Positions 49,756 to 60,230 are shown, counted from the stretch's first letter. The stretch: DNA of 64,000 nt from Psychrobacter raelei (GCF_022631235.3 NZ_CP093310.2:930001-994000); one strand, 5' to 3'. Numbers and translations: made by a program. The notes: generated by a model not told the origin, from the letters alone.

Positions 49756-50685
49756 ATGACCGATAGAGGCACGTTTTCACTCGAAAAAACTCTGGCCATG
49801 AAGCCGGATGTGGTGGTATTAGCAAAGTGGCAATACGATACGCTAAAGGCTGAAATACCACGTTTTGAGGCCGCAAACATTCCTGTGGTAGTGGTGGACT
49901 ATAATGATCAAAGTGTCGCTAATCACACCAACAGTACCAAGATTTTTGGACAAATTGCAGGGACAGAGCAGCGCGCCAATCAAGCGCCACAAGAGTATGC
50001 CGATGGCATTGCTGATATCCAAAAACGGGTTGAAGCGGTAGGGACTGCCAAGCCAAAAATCTATATTGAATTTGGCGATAAAGGCCCACAAGAGCATAGC
50101 TTTACCTTTGGCAAAAATATGAGGGGCGCTATTGCCGATACGGTAGGCGGTGAAAACATCAGTAAGCCTTTTGTTGAGAATTGGGGACCCATTAACCCCG
50201 AGCAGCTCTTAGTGAATAAGCCGGACGTGATTACTATCTCAGGTACCGAAGTGGGTATGAAGCAGACTGATGCTATGGCAATGGGTATTGATATTAGTGC
50301 TGATGAGGCTCAGCGCCGGTTAAAAGGGTTTACCACCCGAAATGGTTGGGAGAATCTGCCTGCGGTGAAGAACAACCGTGTGTATGATATCTATCATACC
50401 GCTTCTCGCTCGTTGTCTGACTTGGCATCGGCTCAGTTTATGGCAAAAACCTTGTACCCTGAAGCCTTTAAAGATGTTGATCCTGAAAAAACCTATACAG
50501 AGTTCCATGAAAAATACCTGCCCGTTAAACCCAGCGGTACGTTTTTTATTCAGCTAGGCTGCGGTGCAAGCCTTTGTAAAGACAAGGCATCTGCTGTAGA
50601 ACAAGCGGCGCCAACAGAGGCAGCGCCTCAGACCCTGTCATGGTGGGATAAGCTGGTCAATTGGTTACGTCACTTGTTTACCTGA
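49756..50685 (+). pseudogene. Iron-type ABC periplasmic binding protein, N-terminus deleted and fused to the permease
   Basis: From about residue 100 of the open frame at 49462, the FecB/BtuF-like binding fold appears without its signal peptide or first domain half: EKTLAMKPDVVVLAKWQYDT, IPVVVVDYNDQSVANH, GGENISKPFVENW, INPEQLLVNKPDVITISG. It ends with a low-complexity tail and a hydrophobic WWDKLVNWLRHLF. As a cytoplasmic fusion it cannot serve import. Junction placed at about 49755 by comparing families. Confidence 0.82.
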
Positions 50686-50717
50686 TTTTTTGCCATTAAC
50701 TTTATACAGATATCATC

Positions 50718-51501
50718 ATGCTTGAACTTGACCAGTTAACCGTGAAGCGTGGCGCACTTACCGTGGCCCAATCTATCAATGCCAAGTTTCATCCGGGCAA
50801 AATATACACGCTGCTCGGAGCAAATGGTGCAGGCAAATCAAGCTTATTAAAGGCAATCTTTGGTGAGTTAGCGTTTTCAGGTAACATTCGTTATCACAGA
50901 ACCACACAAAGTAAAGCCAACCTGATGTCTTGGCGAAAGCCTATTGCTTATATGCCCCAAGACAGCCATACCGATGCGGAGCTTAACACGCTTGAGGTAG
51001 TGCTATTGGGGCGTATGGATGCACTGGGCCGACATATTAGTGATGAGCTGATGCAAGAGGCCATTGAGCTGATGGCACAGTTGAATATCGCTGAGCTGGC
51101 ACATCGGCCGATCCGTGCGCTAAGCGGGGGACAGCGTCAGCTTACCATGTTTGCTCAAGCCTTATTAAGTTGTCCCCAAATCTTGTTGCTTGATGAGCCT
51201 GTTTCAGCACTAGACATGAGACATGGCGCATCAAATCAATCTATTACATAAGGTGAGTCACTATACTCAGCAAAATCAGCTTATTTGCTTGATGGTATTA
51301 CATGATTTAAGCCTTGCCGCTCAATTCTCTGATGAATTGTTGCTGTTATCTGAGGGTCATATTCAGGCTCAAGGCGCACCTCAAGATGTGCTACAACCGC
51401 ACATTTTATGCCAAGTATATCAAGTAGATATCGAGATTCTAACCAGCTCTCAAGGGCTGCCCGTCGTCTATCCTTACCGAAAAAATATGCAAAGTAAGTG
51501 A
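50718..51501 (+). pseudogene. Iron-type ABC transporter ATPase, frameshifted
   Basis: FecE/HmuV-like ATPase: Walker A LLGANGAGKSSLLKAI, signature LSGGQRQLTMFAQAL, Walker B ILLLDEPVSALD. At about 51223-51230, seven extra bases (GGCGCAT, next to another CAT) shift the frame. Without them the protein would run on from DMRHQINLLHKVS into MVLHDLSLAAQFSDEL (H-loop) to 51501. The product ends prematurely after ALDMRH. Confidence 0.85.
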
Positions 51502-51557
51502 CTAATATAAGCGGCTAATATAAGTAACCAGTATAAGCGCGTAATATTGGTACAGCG

Positions 51558-52391
51558 TTACTGTGCAGTTTTTTCGGGCAAGCTACTCACCATCCCTGCT
51601 AAGATTACCGCCACAATACCTAAGATCTCTAGTAGACCAATAGTTTCACCGGCAAAAACTGCCCCATAAATGGCTGCAAATACCACGGTCAGATAAGACA
51701 ACGCCGCCACCGTAAATTTTTGGCCAACATGATAGGCATGAGTCATTGCCAGCTGTGCCAATAATCCTGCACCGCCAATACCCAGAATATAAGGTAAGCT
51801 CTCTACAGTTAAGCTGTGCCATCCTATCCAAGTTGCCAATACTGCCGAAATTGCCGCTGCGACTGCCGATAAATAAAACACAATACGCCAAGCCGGCTCG
51901 CCCATAAAAGACAATGCCCGCACTTGTAATAGAGCAAAAGCGGTAAAAATGCCACCACTTAGAGTGATTAGGGTTTCAATTAATCGGTCCGACTCAAAGG
52001 CAGGTTGCAACATTAAGCAAATACCGCCTAAGCCCATCAATAGCGCCGTCCATGTCTTTATCGATGGCGTCTCTTTTAGCCAGACAATAGATAAAATAGC
52101 GATGAATACCACTGAGGTATAGTTTAGGGTAACCGAGGTCGCTAAAGGCAGCTGGCTTAACCCATAAAAAGATAATAATAAAGCGGTTGTACCGGCGACG
52201 CTACGCTTGATATGCCCCACAAAAAAAGGGGTTTTTAGGGTTTGCACACGTACTAGGGTGCCACAAAAAATCATCAGCGCCGGTAAAAGCGATCGCCAAA
52301 AGGCCAACTCATAAAGATGCATACCCAGCTTTGTGCCTGCATTTTTTACCAAAATACTCATTAAGGCAAATAAGAAGGCCGCCACAATCAT
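51558..52391 (-). CDS. EamA/DMT-family transporter
   Basis: 277 residues, ten helices in two EamA repeats (FALMSILVKNAGTKLG; SVTLNYTSVVFIAILSIVWL; LLAQLAMTHAYHVGQKFTVA; SYLTVVFAAIYGAVFAGETI). Putative exporter of metabolites. The frame stays open for about 15 codons upstream of the ATG (…WVRLGSAW-M) with EamA-like sequence but without a start codon or clear ribosome site, so the original N-terminus may have been damaged. Confidence 0.85.
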   Translation of the reverse strand: MIVAAFLFALMSILVKNAGTKLGMHLYELAFWRSLLPALMIFCGTLVRVQTLKTPFFVGHIKRSVAGTTALLLSFYGLSQLPLATSVTLNYTSVVFIAILSIVWLKETPSIKTWTALLMGLGGICLMLQPAFESDRLIETLITLSGGIFTAFALLQVRALSFMGEPAWRIVFYLSAVAAAISAVLATWIGWHSLTVESLPYILGIGGAGLLAQLAMTHAYHVGQKFTVAALSYLTVVFAAIYGAVFAGETIGLLEILGIVAVILAGMVSSLPEKTAQ

Positions 52392-52542
52392 CCACGCCGA
52401 ACCTAACCTAACCCATACTTTATTTTTATCATAGTACTATATCAAGTCATAAAAACCGTTATTGTACCACTGGCAAGCATTTTCTGATGACTTTGCTATG
52501 ATGACTTTGCAAAAGGGTAGGCAAGTTAAGCCTAACAAACAA

Positions 52543-52572
52543 GACAGCCCCAATATTAGGATTGGGGCTGTC
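52543..52572 (-). terminator. Terminator after the DUF3124 gene
   Basis: Perfect 12-bp stem GACAGCCCCAAT / ATTGGGGCTGTC, 6-nt loop, followed on the minus strand by the T-rich TTGTTTG. Confidence 0.7.
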
Positions 52573-52596
52573 TGATGCTAACTGATGCTGATGTTG

Positions 52597-53163
52597 TTAT
52601 TTAGTGCCGAAGTAGTTTTTACCGCCAGAGTCTTCAATTGTAGTGGCCTGGCCGGTGAAGGAGAACCCTTTATTGCTAAAGGTGCCGATCATAATGGTCT
52701 CAACCAAAGGTTTGGTCTTTTTCTCACTACTTTCAACCGCCACCACGAAGTTGGCTCCATCACCACCGGTGTCATCAAGCTTTTCAACGATATAGTTGAG
52801 TGTGCCCATGGGCGGCAGCTCTATGGACTTGGTGAGATAAGGGCGGACATAGTCGCCTTTGGTATTGTAGTAATCAATTTTGGTGATATAAATCTTATGG
52901 CTTAAGCTGGTATTACGGATGCTTAAAGTGGCTGAAAGCATTACTTTAGGATTGTCCTCATCCACATAGATATTGGAGTATACCGGCACATAAAACAGCT
53001 TTTGGTAAGGCATATTACCAGCAGGAACTTTATCTATCTCAAGCTGTTTTATAGGATCTTTGTGCTCGTCACTGTATAAAATATTGGGGTCATGCTCGGG
53101 TGCATTACAAGCACTTAAGCCAGTAATAAGCAATAAGGTAGCTAACGCTGATAATATTTTCAT
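52597..53163 (-). CDS. DUF3124 lipoprotein
   Basis: 188 residues. Lipoprotein signal ATLLLITGLSAC (Cys at ~19), then a DUF3124-like beta-rich domain with VPVYSNIYVDEDNP, LSATLSIRNTSLSHKIYITK and MGTLNYIVEK. Likely anchored to a cell membrane facing the periplasm. Function of the family is unknown. AGGAGCG lies before the ATG. The next gene upstream is the potassium transporter, 32 bp away on the same strand. Confidence 0.82.
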   Translation of the reverse strand: MKILSALATLLLITGLSACNAPEHDPNILYSDEHKDPIKQLEIDKVPAGNMPYQKLFYVPVYSNIYVDEDNPKVMLSATLSIRNTSLSHKIYITKIDYYNTKGDYVRPYLTKSIELPPMGTLNYIVEKLDDTGGDGANFVVAVESSEKKTKPLVETIMIGTFSNKGFSFTGQATTIEDSGGKNYFGTK

Positions 53164-53195
53164 AACGCTCCTTTTGATAGTCCCAACGCTTGAGG

Positions 53196-54521
53196 TTAAC
53201 CCACCAAGACGTTGGTTTCAGGATAATGTATCCGCGAGCTTTTTGGCATGGCAATAAGATAAGCTAAGGTTAGCGGACCTACGCGGCCTGCGAACATCAT
53301 AAACATAATCACCACCTCACCGGTATGACTCAATTGCGTGGTTAGTCCTCGGGTCAGTCCCACGGTACTTAGTGCTGAGACCACTTCAAATAAGACATCT
53401 TCTAAAGAGTGCTCCGCTTCCACCACAGACAAGATAAACACACTCATAAATATTAGCATCATAGTAATGCTAATCAAAGCCAGTGATTTGCGCACCAGAC
53501 GATCGGGAATACGGCGCTTAAAGATAATCACATGATCACGTTGACGCAAAAATGCCCACGTGGTTAAGATTAAAATAACAAAGGTACCAATCTTAATACC
53601 ACTGGCGGTAGAGAGAGAGCCGCCGCCAATAAACATTAAAAACATGGTCAGTAGTGTACTGGCATCGGTCAGCTGCTCAATCGGTATGGTGTTAAATCCA
53701 GCCGTTCTTGGGGTAATGGCTTGGAACCAAGCTGCGGTCAGTTGATCACTAAGGCTTAAGTGGCCAAAGGTATTCGGATTATTGTGTTCCAGTAGCCAAA
53801 ATAGCACAAAGGCGACAAGGTTTAGCCCAATAGTTGTGCCAACCACTACCTTGGTATTGACGCTGATCTTGTGCCAGCTGCGGTGGTCTATCAAGTCTTT
53901 AATAACAATAAAGCCCAGACCACCGATAATGATTAAACTGGTGATAATAAAATTAATGGCTTTGTTGTCCACATAGCCCGTTAGGTTATCACTAGTAAGT
54001 GCAAAGCCTGCATTATTAAACGCTGAGACGGTATAAAAAAACCCGTGATATAACGCATCAGATAATGGCATTTCTTGGACAAAGGCGATGCTTAGGGCAA
54101 TAAAACCTAACAGCTCTACCGACAACGCAATGGTAATAACGGATTTGGCAGTGGTGGTGATATTACCAAAACTGGTCTCAGCAAATGCTTCACGGGCGAT
54201 TTTTTGTCCGACTAGGTTTAGCCGGCGCTGTAAGCTTAAAAAAGCAAATACCGCGAAAGTCATGAACCCAAGCCCCCCAAGCTGAATGAGTATGGCGATA
54301 ACCACCTGTCCTAAATGGGTGTAATTGGCCGTATCTACGATGGAGAGTCCGGTTACGGTCACCGCAGAGGTGGCAGTGAAGGCTGCCTGTAGCCAAGACA
54401 CTGAGTTAATGGTCGCAGCAGGGAGCTTTAATAAACAAGTGCCAAGCGTAATGAGTAATAAAAAGCCTGTGGCTAAAATGGCCGGCGGTGAGGATAAGAG
54501 TTTGGTAGGCGTTGACGGCAT
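53196..54521 (-). CDS. KtrB/TrkH-type potassium (sodium) uptake channel subunit
   Basis: 441 residues, four M1-P-M2 repeats. Selectivity-loop glycines lie in TATSAVTVTGLSIVDT, VSAFNNAGFALTS, ITPRTAGFNTIPI and ALSTVGLTRGLT. The inter-repeat regions are membrane-spanning. The Ktr type is inferred from its size and the adjacent RCK subunit, rather than the longer TrkH. Works with the KtrA-like gene 99 bp upstream on the same strand for turgor-driven K+ uptake. Confidence 0.9.
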   Translation of the reverse strand: MPSTPTKLLSSPPAILATGFLLLITLGTCLLKLPAATINSVSWLQAAFTATSAVTVTGLSIVDTANYTHLGQVVIAILIQLGGLGFMTFAVFAFLSLQRRLNLVGQKIAREAFAETSFGNITTTAKSVITIALSVELLGFIALSIAFVQEMPLSDALYHGFFYTVSAFNNAGFALTSDNLTGYVDNKAINFIITSLIIIGGLGFIVIKDLIDHRSWHKISVNTKVVVGTTIGLNLVAFVLFWLLEHNNPNTFGHLSLSDQLTAAWFQAITPRTAGFNTIPIEQLTDASTLLTMFLMFIGGGSLSTASGIKIGTFVILILTTWAFLRQRDHVIIFKRRIPDRLVRKSLALISITMMLIFMSVFILSVVEAEHSLEDVLFEVVSALSTVGLTRGLTTQLSHTGEVVIMFMMFAGRVGPLTLAYLIAMPKSSRIHYPETNVLVG

Positions 54522-54620
54522 GATGGTTGCTTTAGACCTCAGTTGTTTTATAGGGTCGTATCTTTATTCACGATAGCCGGTGCCGATGACGAGCATCAGC
54601 AGACAGGCATAAAAACACAA

Positions 54621-55274
54621 TTAGCTTTGAATAAACGACTTTGAGAGATACTTAAGGTCACTGACCAAGCCGGTATACACCAACCGGTCCGGATATTGAA
54701 TCACCGTGTCACTGTCAAAATTACGCTCTACATGATTATCACGAATAATCAGCAGCAAAGAGGTGTCTGGGTGACGGCTTTTGATTTTGCCCACAGTGAT
54801 GGGCCGCAATTGCTCGGGGACATCAATACGTACCAAAAACTCATCATTACCCAGCGATAAGTACTGCTTCATCATAGGATAGGCCATAGCCTGAGCAATA
54901 CGGATACCCATATCCTGTTCCGGATGGATGATGTTGGTCACACCAAGGCTGTCTAGAATATCGTGATGGGCATCAGTCTTGGCTTTTACCCAAAGATTCT
55001 GGACCGGCAGCTTAATTAGATTGAGAGTACACAATAAACTGGCTTCTAAATCCTCACCGATACTGACAATAACCCCATCAAACTGGCTAAGATTGAGCTC
55101 CTTTAAAGTATCAATATCTGTGGCATCAGCAATCACCGAGTGGCTTAAGATGTCACTGACCTTATTGACCTCGTTCTCATCCATATCGATACCGAGCACT
55201 TCATTGCCTTGGCTTTGTAATTCAAAAGCACAAGCGCGACCAAATACACCCAGTCCTATAACAGCAAATTGCAT
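54621..55274 (-). CDS. KtrA/TrkA-type RCK regulatory subunit
   Basis: 217 residues. Single RCK unit: Rossmann loop VIGLGVFGRACAFEL, the acidic GIDMDENEV, then ADATDIDTL and IVSIGEDLEASLL, followed by an RCK-C part (EFLVRIDVPEQLRPITVGKI). It binds ATP/ADP or NAD and gates the KtrB pore. Start at the ATG at 55274, with AGAGGTAA upstream. Confidence 0.9.
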   Translation of the reverse strand: MQFAVIGLGVFGRACAFELQSQGNEVLGIDMDENEVNKVSDILSHSVIADATDIDTLKELNLSQFDGVIVSIGEDLEASLLCTLNLIKLPVQNLWVKAKTDAHHDILDSLGVTNIIHPEQDMGIRIAQAMAYPMMKQYLSLGNDEFLVRIDVPEQLRPITVGKIKSRHPDTSLLLIIRDNHVERNFDSDTVIQYPDRLVYTGLVSDLKYLSKSFIQS

Positions 55275-55468
55275 AAGTTACCTCTATATAGCCATGGCTC
55301 AATAGCCAATCAAGTTCTGTACGGTAGATTTCACAGAGCTTTAGCTTAGATTAATAATTTATAGTGCTTATTAAGAGTACTATATTTTTCGGAGAATTAT
55401 ACTCCTAAAGTTTCTTAATAATAACCAACAAGAAAAGTTAAGTTACCAAATATAATAAATAGACGACA

Positions 55469-55503
55469 AAAAAAGAATCCCAAGTTTTTGGGATTCTTTT
55501 TTA
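55469..55503. terminator. Bidirectional terminator between proS and ktrA-like genes
   Basis: Stem AAAAAGAATCCCA / TGGGATTCTTTTT with a short AGTTT-type loop, flanked by an A run on the left and a T run on the right, so it ends transcription on either strand. Confidence 0.85.
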
Positions 55504-55559
55504 AAACGACTAAGAGATACCTTGTAAATAATGTGTCAGCAGCCAAACAGTGTTAGAGA

Positions 55560-57311
55560 TTACAGGCTAACTTTAGCCAGTAGCTCTTCACGGCTTAGTA
55601 GCTGCTTCTCGCCATCACGGCGGTCTACATATTCATATTTATCTTCTGCTAAGTTGCGATCTGAGACCACGATGCGGTGCGGAATACCGATAAGCTCAAG
55701 GTCAGCAAACTTCACCCCAGGACGCTCATTACGGTCATCTAAGATAACATTTAAGCCTTTCGCTTTAAGCTCTTCATATAACGCTTCAGCAGTTTGCATC
55801 ACTGTGTCTTCTTTTGATTTCATCGGCACAATGGCAATATCAAAAGGTGCGATGGAGTCTTTTATATCCGGTGTTTTGGCCCAAATGATACCGTTGTCAT
55901 CATGGTTTTGTTCAATAGCCGCTGCGATAATACGGCTAACACCAATACCATAACAGCCCATCATTAAGGTCACAGGCTTACCATCTTCACCCATGACAGT
56001 GCAGTTTAGCGCTTTTGAGTATTTGTCACCCAACTGGAAAATATGGCCCACTTCAATACCACGTTTGATACTAAGGGTGCCTTTTCCATCTGGAGAGGCA
56101 TCACCCTCGACCACGTTACGGATATCGACGACGTCAGTGATAGTGGCATCACGCTCCCAGTTCATACCGGTGGTGTGCATGTCATATTCATTGGCCCCTG
56201 ACACAAAGTCACTCAAAGCAGCGGCAGCACGGTCAACATAAACCGGCATATCTAAGTCTACCCCAATAAAGCCTTTTTTGAGGCCGGCCGCTTTCATCTC
56301 CTCTTCGGTAGCGAAGGTAAGTGGTGTCGCCACTTCAGCGATTTTCTCAGCTTTAATCTCATTTAAGGTATGGTCGCCACGCACAACCAGCGCCACCAAC
56401 TGCTCATCTCCCTCAGAGCCATCTTCATTAATGCGATGACCTTTGACCACTAAGGTTTTTACCGTAGTGTGTAGAGGAATGTCTAGGAATTTAGCCAATT
56501 CTTCATTGGTTTGAATCTTAGGCGTTGAGACATTTTGTTTGTCTTGAGTGGGCGCCGCGCGCTCATCGGTGCAAATGGCTTCTGCCAGCTCAACGTTGGC
56601 TGCATAGTCTGAGCCATCAGAAAAAGCGATGGCATCTTCACCACTGCCGGCCAGTACATGGAACTCGTGTGAGGCTGAGCCACCAATAGAGCCAGTATCG
56701 GCCAATACCGCACGGAAGTTTAATCCCAAACGTTGAAAAATACGGGTATAGGCATCATACATTTGTTGATAGGTTACCTCTAATGAGGCTTGATCTACAT
56801 GAAAAGAGTAGGCATCTTTCATGGTGAATTCGCGGGCGCGCATGATACCAAAGCGAGGACGAATCTCATCACGGAACTTACCTTGGATTTGGAAAAAGGT
56901 CACTGGCAGTTGCTTATAGCTGCGCAGCTCACCGCGGGCCAAATCAGTGATCACCTCTTCGTGGGTGGGGCCCAGCACGAAATCACGGTTGTGACGATCG
57001 GTAAAGCGCAGTAGCTCAGGACCATAATCCTCAAAACGTCCTGACTCTTGCCACAGCTCAGCTGGCTGAGTCATTGGCATCAAGACCTCTTGGCCGCCAA
57101 TATTTTGCATCTCTTCGCGCACAATTTTTTCAACTTTTTGCAGCACCTTAAGTCCCATCGGTAGCCACACATATAGGCCTGAAGCCAACTTGCGGATAAG
57201 TCCGGCTCTGAGCATAAGTTGGCTTGATACGATATCGGCGTCACTTGGGGTTTCTTTTAGGGTAGCAAATAAAAACTGGCTGGCTCTCATAACTGACTCG
57301 ACTTTACTCAA
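55560..57311 (-). CDS. proS: Prolyl-tRNA synthetase
   Basis: 583 residues, the bacterial ProS type with the editing (YbaK-like) insertion. Class II motifs: motif 1 [20 protein letters not shown]; motif 2 [21 protein letters not shown]; motif 3 [13 protein letters not shown]. The editing domain is at about 240-380 ([27 protein letters not shown]). C-terminal anticodon-binding domain with [16 protein letters not shown] and [10 protein letters not shown]. Attaches proline to tRNA-Pro and hydrolyses Ala-tRNA-Pro. Confidence 0.97.
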   Translation of the reverse strand: MSKVESVMRASQFLFATLKETPSDADIVSSQLMLRAGLIRKLASGLYVWLPMGLKVLQKVEKIVREEMQNIGGQEVLMPMTQPAELWQESGRFEDYGPELLRFTDRHNRDFVLGPTHEEVITDLARGELRSYKQLPVTFFQIQGKFRDEIRPRFGIMRAREFTMKDAYSFHVDQASLEVTYQQMYDAYTRIFQRLGLNFRAVLADTGSIGGSASHEFHVLAGSGEDAIAFSDGSDYAANVELAEAICTDERAAPTQDKQNVSTPKIQTNEELAKFLDIPLHTTVKTLVVKGHRINEDGSEGDEQLVALVVRGDHTLNEIKAEKIAEVATPLTFATEEEMKAAGLKKGFIGVDLDMPVYVDRAAAALSDFVSGANEYDMHTTGMNWERDATITDVVDIRNVVEGDASPDGKGTLSIKRGIEVGHIFQLGDKYSKALNCTVMGEDGKPVTLMMGCYGIGVSRIIAAAIEQNHDDNGIIWAKTPDIKDSIAPFDIAIVPMKSKEDTVMQTAEALYEELKAKGLNVILDDRNERPGVKFADLELIGIPHRIVVSDRNLAEDKYEYVDRRDGEKQLLSREELLAKVSL

Positions 57312-57802
57312 TGTAGTTAAAGGGTGGTTAACGATAAAAGTTAACTCAAAAAAATCAAAATAAATTTGAACAAAAAAAGCACCGTCAATAACGCCCGTCT
57401 GTTGATGGCTGATAACCAGTATTTAGGCGGGTATTACGGTGTTCAATGATAATAAGGAAAAATCATAGCGATAGCCTGACTATGTTAGGTAAAGTCGGGC
57501 TGTGACGCAATCCTTTTTTGACGTCTAACTGGATTTAGACAAATTTTAGCAGCATTTTGGGTTAATTGCCGCCAGATCTGCCTCAAACTTAAAAGGCATT
57601 ACCCCTTTAATACAACAGACACACACTTATTTATTGGCTATATTTAGAGAACGACTTAACGGTTTTGATTAAAAACAGTTCAACCAACAATAGCGTCACT
57701 CAAAATGCCTCGAAATACGACATATTATAGCCGTGGCAAAGCCAATTTCAGCCAAATAACATTCAAATAACATCTAAATAATAACCCTATGAGGGATTCT
57801 TT
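57312..57802. other. Intergenic region (~490 bp) with two hairpins upstream of proS
   Basis: No gene. An imperfect inverted repeat spans 57380-57441 (CACCGT..AATA..CCCG against CGGGTATTACGGTG). A second hairpin is at 57473-57501 (AGCCTGACT / AGTCGGGCT). They lie on the 5' side of proS and may be leader structures. The rest is AT-rich promoter sequence for proS and the DUF4230 gene. Confidence 0.45.
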
Positions 57803-58537
57803 ATGAGCAATACTGTGCATACCCAGTCTAACAAAGCGGCTAAAAGCAGTGGCGTACTGTTTAATCTTTTGTTTTTACTATTAATTATTTTAATAAGTGT
57901 CTTGTTATGGCAGCGGTTTCATCAAGACAGCGCCCCCAAGATTCAGACCGTAAGCCGTGACGGGGTGGTGAGTAAGATTCAACAGCTCAACCGTCTTGAG
58001 ACCGTGGCTTATAATGTCGATACGGTGATTACCAGCGAGCAGCCAGGCAGTTGGCAACGCTTGTGGCAAGACCAGCAAAAGGGGCTGTTTATCGCGCGTG
58101 GCCGAGTGGTGGCGGGTGTGGATCTGAGCGAGCTTAGCCCAGAGATGGTACAGGTGAGCGATCCAAGTGCAGAACAAATCGCCAAAGCTCAGGCCACTGC
58201 CGAGGCACAAGGCAATAGCGATGTGCCCATTACCTTAATGCCCAATATCATGATTACCTTGCCACCGGCTCAGATATTCACCGTGTACTTAGATGACATT
58301 GATGTTTATGATTGGAAATCAGGCGGCTTATTCGGTATGATAAAAGCAGAGCCTGAGATTTTGGCACAAGCTCAAGCCAGCGCCAAGGCCGAGGTGCTAA
58401 AGCGCGCCTGTGCTGATGGGGTAATGCAGCAAGCTGAAGACAATGCCAAAAAAGAGATGCAGCAGTTATTTTCTATGACCGGTGCTGATGTTAGTGTGAC
58501 CACTCAAGGTGCCGGTGCCTGTCAGCCGATGCAGTAG
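57803..58537 (+). CDS. DUF4230 membrane-anchored protein
   Basis: 244 residues. Single N-terminal membrane anchor (FNLLFLLLIILISVLLW), then an extracytoplasmic DUF4230-like domain: VVSKIQQLNRLETVAYNVDT, LFIARGRVVAGVDLSELSP, ITLPPAQIFTVYLDDIDVYD, and a helical tail AKAEVLKRACADG. Function unknown. GAGGG-type ribosome site before the ATG. Convergent with the photolyase gene. Confidence 0.85.
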   Translation: MSNTVHTQSNKAAKSSGVLFNLLFLLLIILISVLLWQRFHQDSAPKIQTVSRDGVVSKIQQLNRLETVAYNVDTVITSEQPGSWQRLWQDQQKGLFIARGRVVAGVDLSELSPEMVQVSDPSAEQIAKAQATAEAQGNSDVPITLMPNIMITLPPAQIFTVYLDDIDVYDWKSGGLFGMIKAEPEILAQAQASAKAEVLKRACADGVMQQAEDNAKKEMQQLFSMTGADVSVTTQGAGACQPMQ

Positions 58538-58556
58538 TTGACACTTATAACCTTAG

Positions 58557-60230
58557 TTAGCCACGAGCCTTAAACTGCTCAATGGCATAACGGCGCGCTT
58601 GTTTGTGTTCTACCATAGGTAGAGGGTAGTTAACATGAGCAAACGCGCCTTGTTTGCTAAGGGCTTTACGCAGTTTGTTTTCATCATGCAGTATATTAGC
58701 CGGTATGTCTTTAAGCTCAGGTAGCCAGCTTTTAATAAAAATGGCATCTTTATCATGCGTTTTGGCTTGGCTAAACGGGTTCATAATACGAAAGTAGGGC
58801 GCTGCATCAGTGCCTGTTGAAGCGCTCCATTGCCAGCCGCCATTGTTAGACGCAAAGTCTGCATCAATCAGATTTTGCATAAAATAACGCTCGCCTAAGC
58901 GCCAATCGATAAACAAATCTTTGGTCAAAAACATTGCAGTCACCATACGCAGTCGATTGTGCATAAAGCCAGTTTGATTCAGGCAGCGCATGGCTGCATC
59001 AATAAGCGGCACCCCTGTCATCCCTTGACACCAAGCTTGAAAGTCATCGTTGTCGTATGACCAATTTAGCTTAATGTCAGTGTCCTTTTTATAAGCAGCG
59101 CCTTTAACGATGTCAGGTCTATCAACAATCACATGACGATAAAAGTCACGCCAAGCCAGCTCACTTATCCAGCGCTCGACATCACCTTTGCTGTTATTCT
59201 CAAATATTTCAAGCTCTGATTCACTGTCTACAAGATTTTCGTCTGCAAAGCTTTTAGATTCTAGCCTTGCGTTGGCAGTTAGATAGCATAAGCGCGGGCT
59301 AATGATTCCTAGCGTTAGATAGGCTGACAGATGACTGGTGCCCATCAAGGCAGGCTGATCATGCGTGAGGCTGTATTCTTCAATGTCTTGTTGTACAAAG
59401 CTATTTAGCCGGTCTATCGCGACTTGCTCACCAGCAGGGTAGGCCGCTCTAGCTGACTCAAGTACCGGTATCGTCTCAGCATTATTCTCTGAGAGCTGAT
59501 AATGGGATGTAAAGCGCTGTAGGACAGACTGATGACTGTCTTTTATCGATTGCGTCGAGCTTGTATGTTGAGTGCTGCTTGTATTTTGAGTGCTGCTTGT
59601 ATCTGTCGAAGCTTGATTGATGTTCAAGTTGGTTAATTTCTGTTTGATATCACCCTCAGCTAAGCTGTTAATATCATACAAAACAGGGGGGCTTATCTGT
59701 AATGTCTGCTGCCATTTTTTATAAAACGGGGTGAAGACTTTATACAGGGTGTCATCACCGGTTTTGATGGTATTGGGCGGCAAGATACATTGGTCATGGT
59801 ATTGATTAAATTTAATATTAAGTTTAGACAGCCGCTTTGCTAATGCGGTATCACGCTGCTGCTCATTGACTTCATACTCATAGTTACAGCCCACATGGGT
59901 AATATGATTGTCGACACAAAAAGCTTCGATAACATCAATACTATCTGAATACGACTCAGCTTGTAATACCGATAGCTTCATACCTAGCTTATGATTTAAG
60001 TCATTTGTTAAATGCGTCAGGGTACGCATCATCAAGTCAACCTGTGAGATAGACATGTCATGAGCAAGCCACTGCTTTGGGGTCATCACAAACACAGCTT
60101 GAAGACAGGACTCTGTGTGTTGTGAGGCTTGCACAACTTGCTCTAGCAAAAGCGTCAATGCGGTATTGTCATGCAAGCGTAGGTCACGACGAAACCACAT
60201 AAGCGCCGATACTTTATAAGAGTGAGACAT
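58557..60230 (-). CDS. phrB: Deoxyribodipyrimidine photolyase (class I CPD)
   Basis: 557 residues, longer than the usual ~470. The N-terminal antenna domain starts MWFRRDLRLHDNTALTLLL. The FAD-binding domain has SHLSAYLTLGIISPR, SELAWRDFYRHVI, GMTGVPLIDAAMRCLNQTG, MHNRLRMVTAMFLTKDLFIDW and STGTDAAPYFRIMNP. Repairs cyclobutane pyrimidine dimers using blue light. Extra length comes from insertions: a Ser/Thr/Gln-rich repeat stretch (about residues 210-230) and an acidic insert LVDSESELEIFENNS before the core. AGGAT-like ribosome site. Confidence 0.93.
   Translation of the reverse strand: MSHSYKVSALMWFRRDLRLHDNTALTLLLEQVVQASQHTESCLQAVFVMTPKQWLAHDMSISQVDLMMRTLTHLTNDLNHKLGMKLSVLQAESYSDSIDVIEAFCVDNHITHVGCNYEYEVNEQQRDTALAKRLSKLNIKFNQYHDQCILPPNTIKTGDDTLYKVFTPFYKKWQQTLQISPPVLYDINSLAEGDIKQKLTNLNINQASTDTSSTQNTSSTQHTSSTQSIKDSHQSVLQRFTSHYQLSENNAETIPVLESARAAYPAGEQVAIDRLNSFVQQDIEEYSLTHDQPALMGTSHLSAYLTLGIISPRLCYLTANARLESKSFADENLVDSESELEIFENNSKGDVERWISELAWRDFYRHVIVDRPDIVKGAAYKKDTDIKLNWSYDNDDFQAWCQGMTGVPLIDAAMRCLNQTGFMHNRLRMVTAMFLTKDLFIDWRLGERYFMQNLIDADFASNNGGWQWSASTGTDAAPYFRIMNPFSQAKTHDKDAIFIKSWLPELKDIPANILHDENKLRKALSKQGAFAHVNYPLPMVEHKQARRYAIEQFKARG
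59551..59604 (-). repeat. Short tandem repeat inside phrB
   Basis: An 18-bp unit (reading TTGAGTGCTGCTTGTATT on the plus strand) occurs about two and a half times with minor changes. It encodes the SSTQNTSSTQHTSSTQ segment in the linker of the photolyase. Its unit length is a multiple of three, so copy-number change keeps the frame. Confidence 0.75.
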
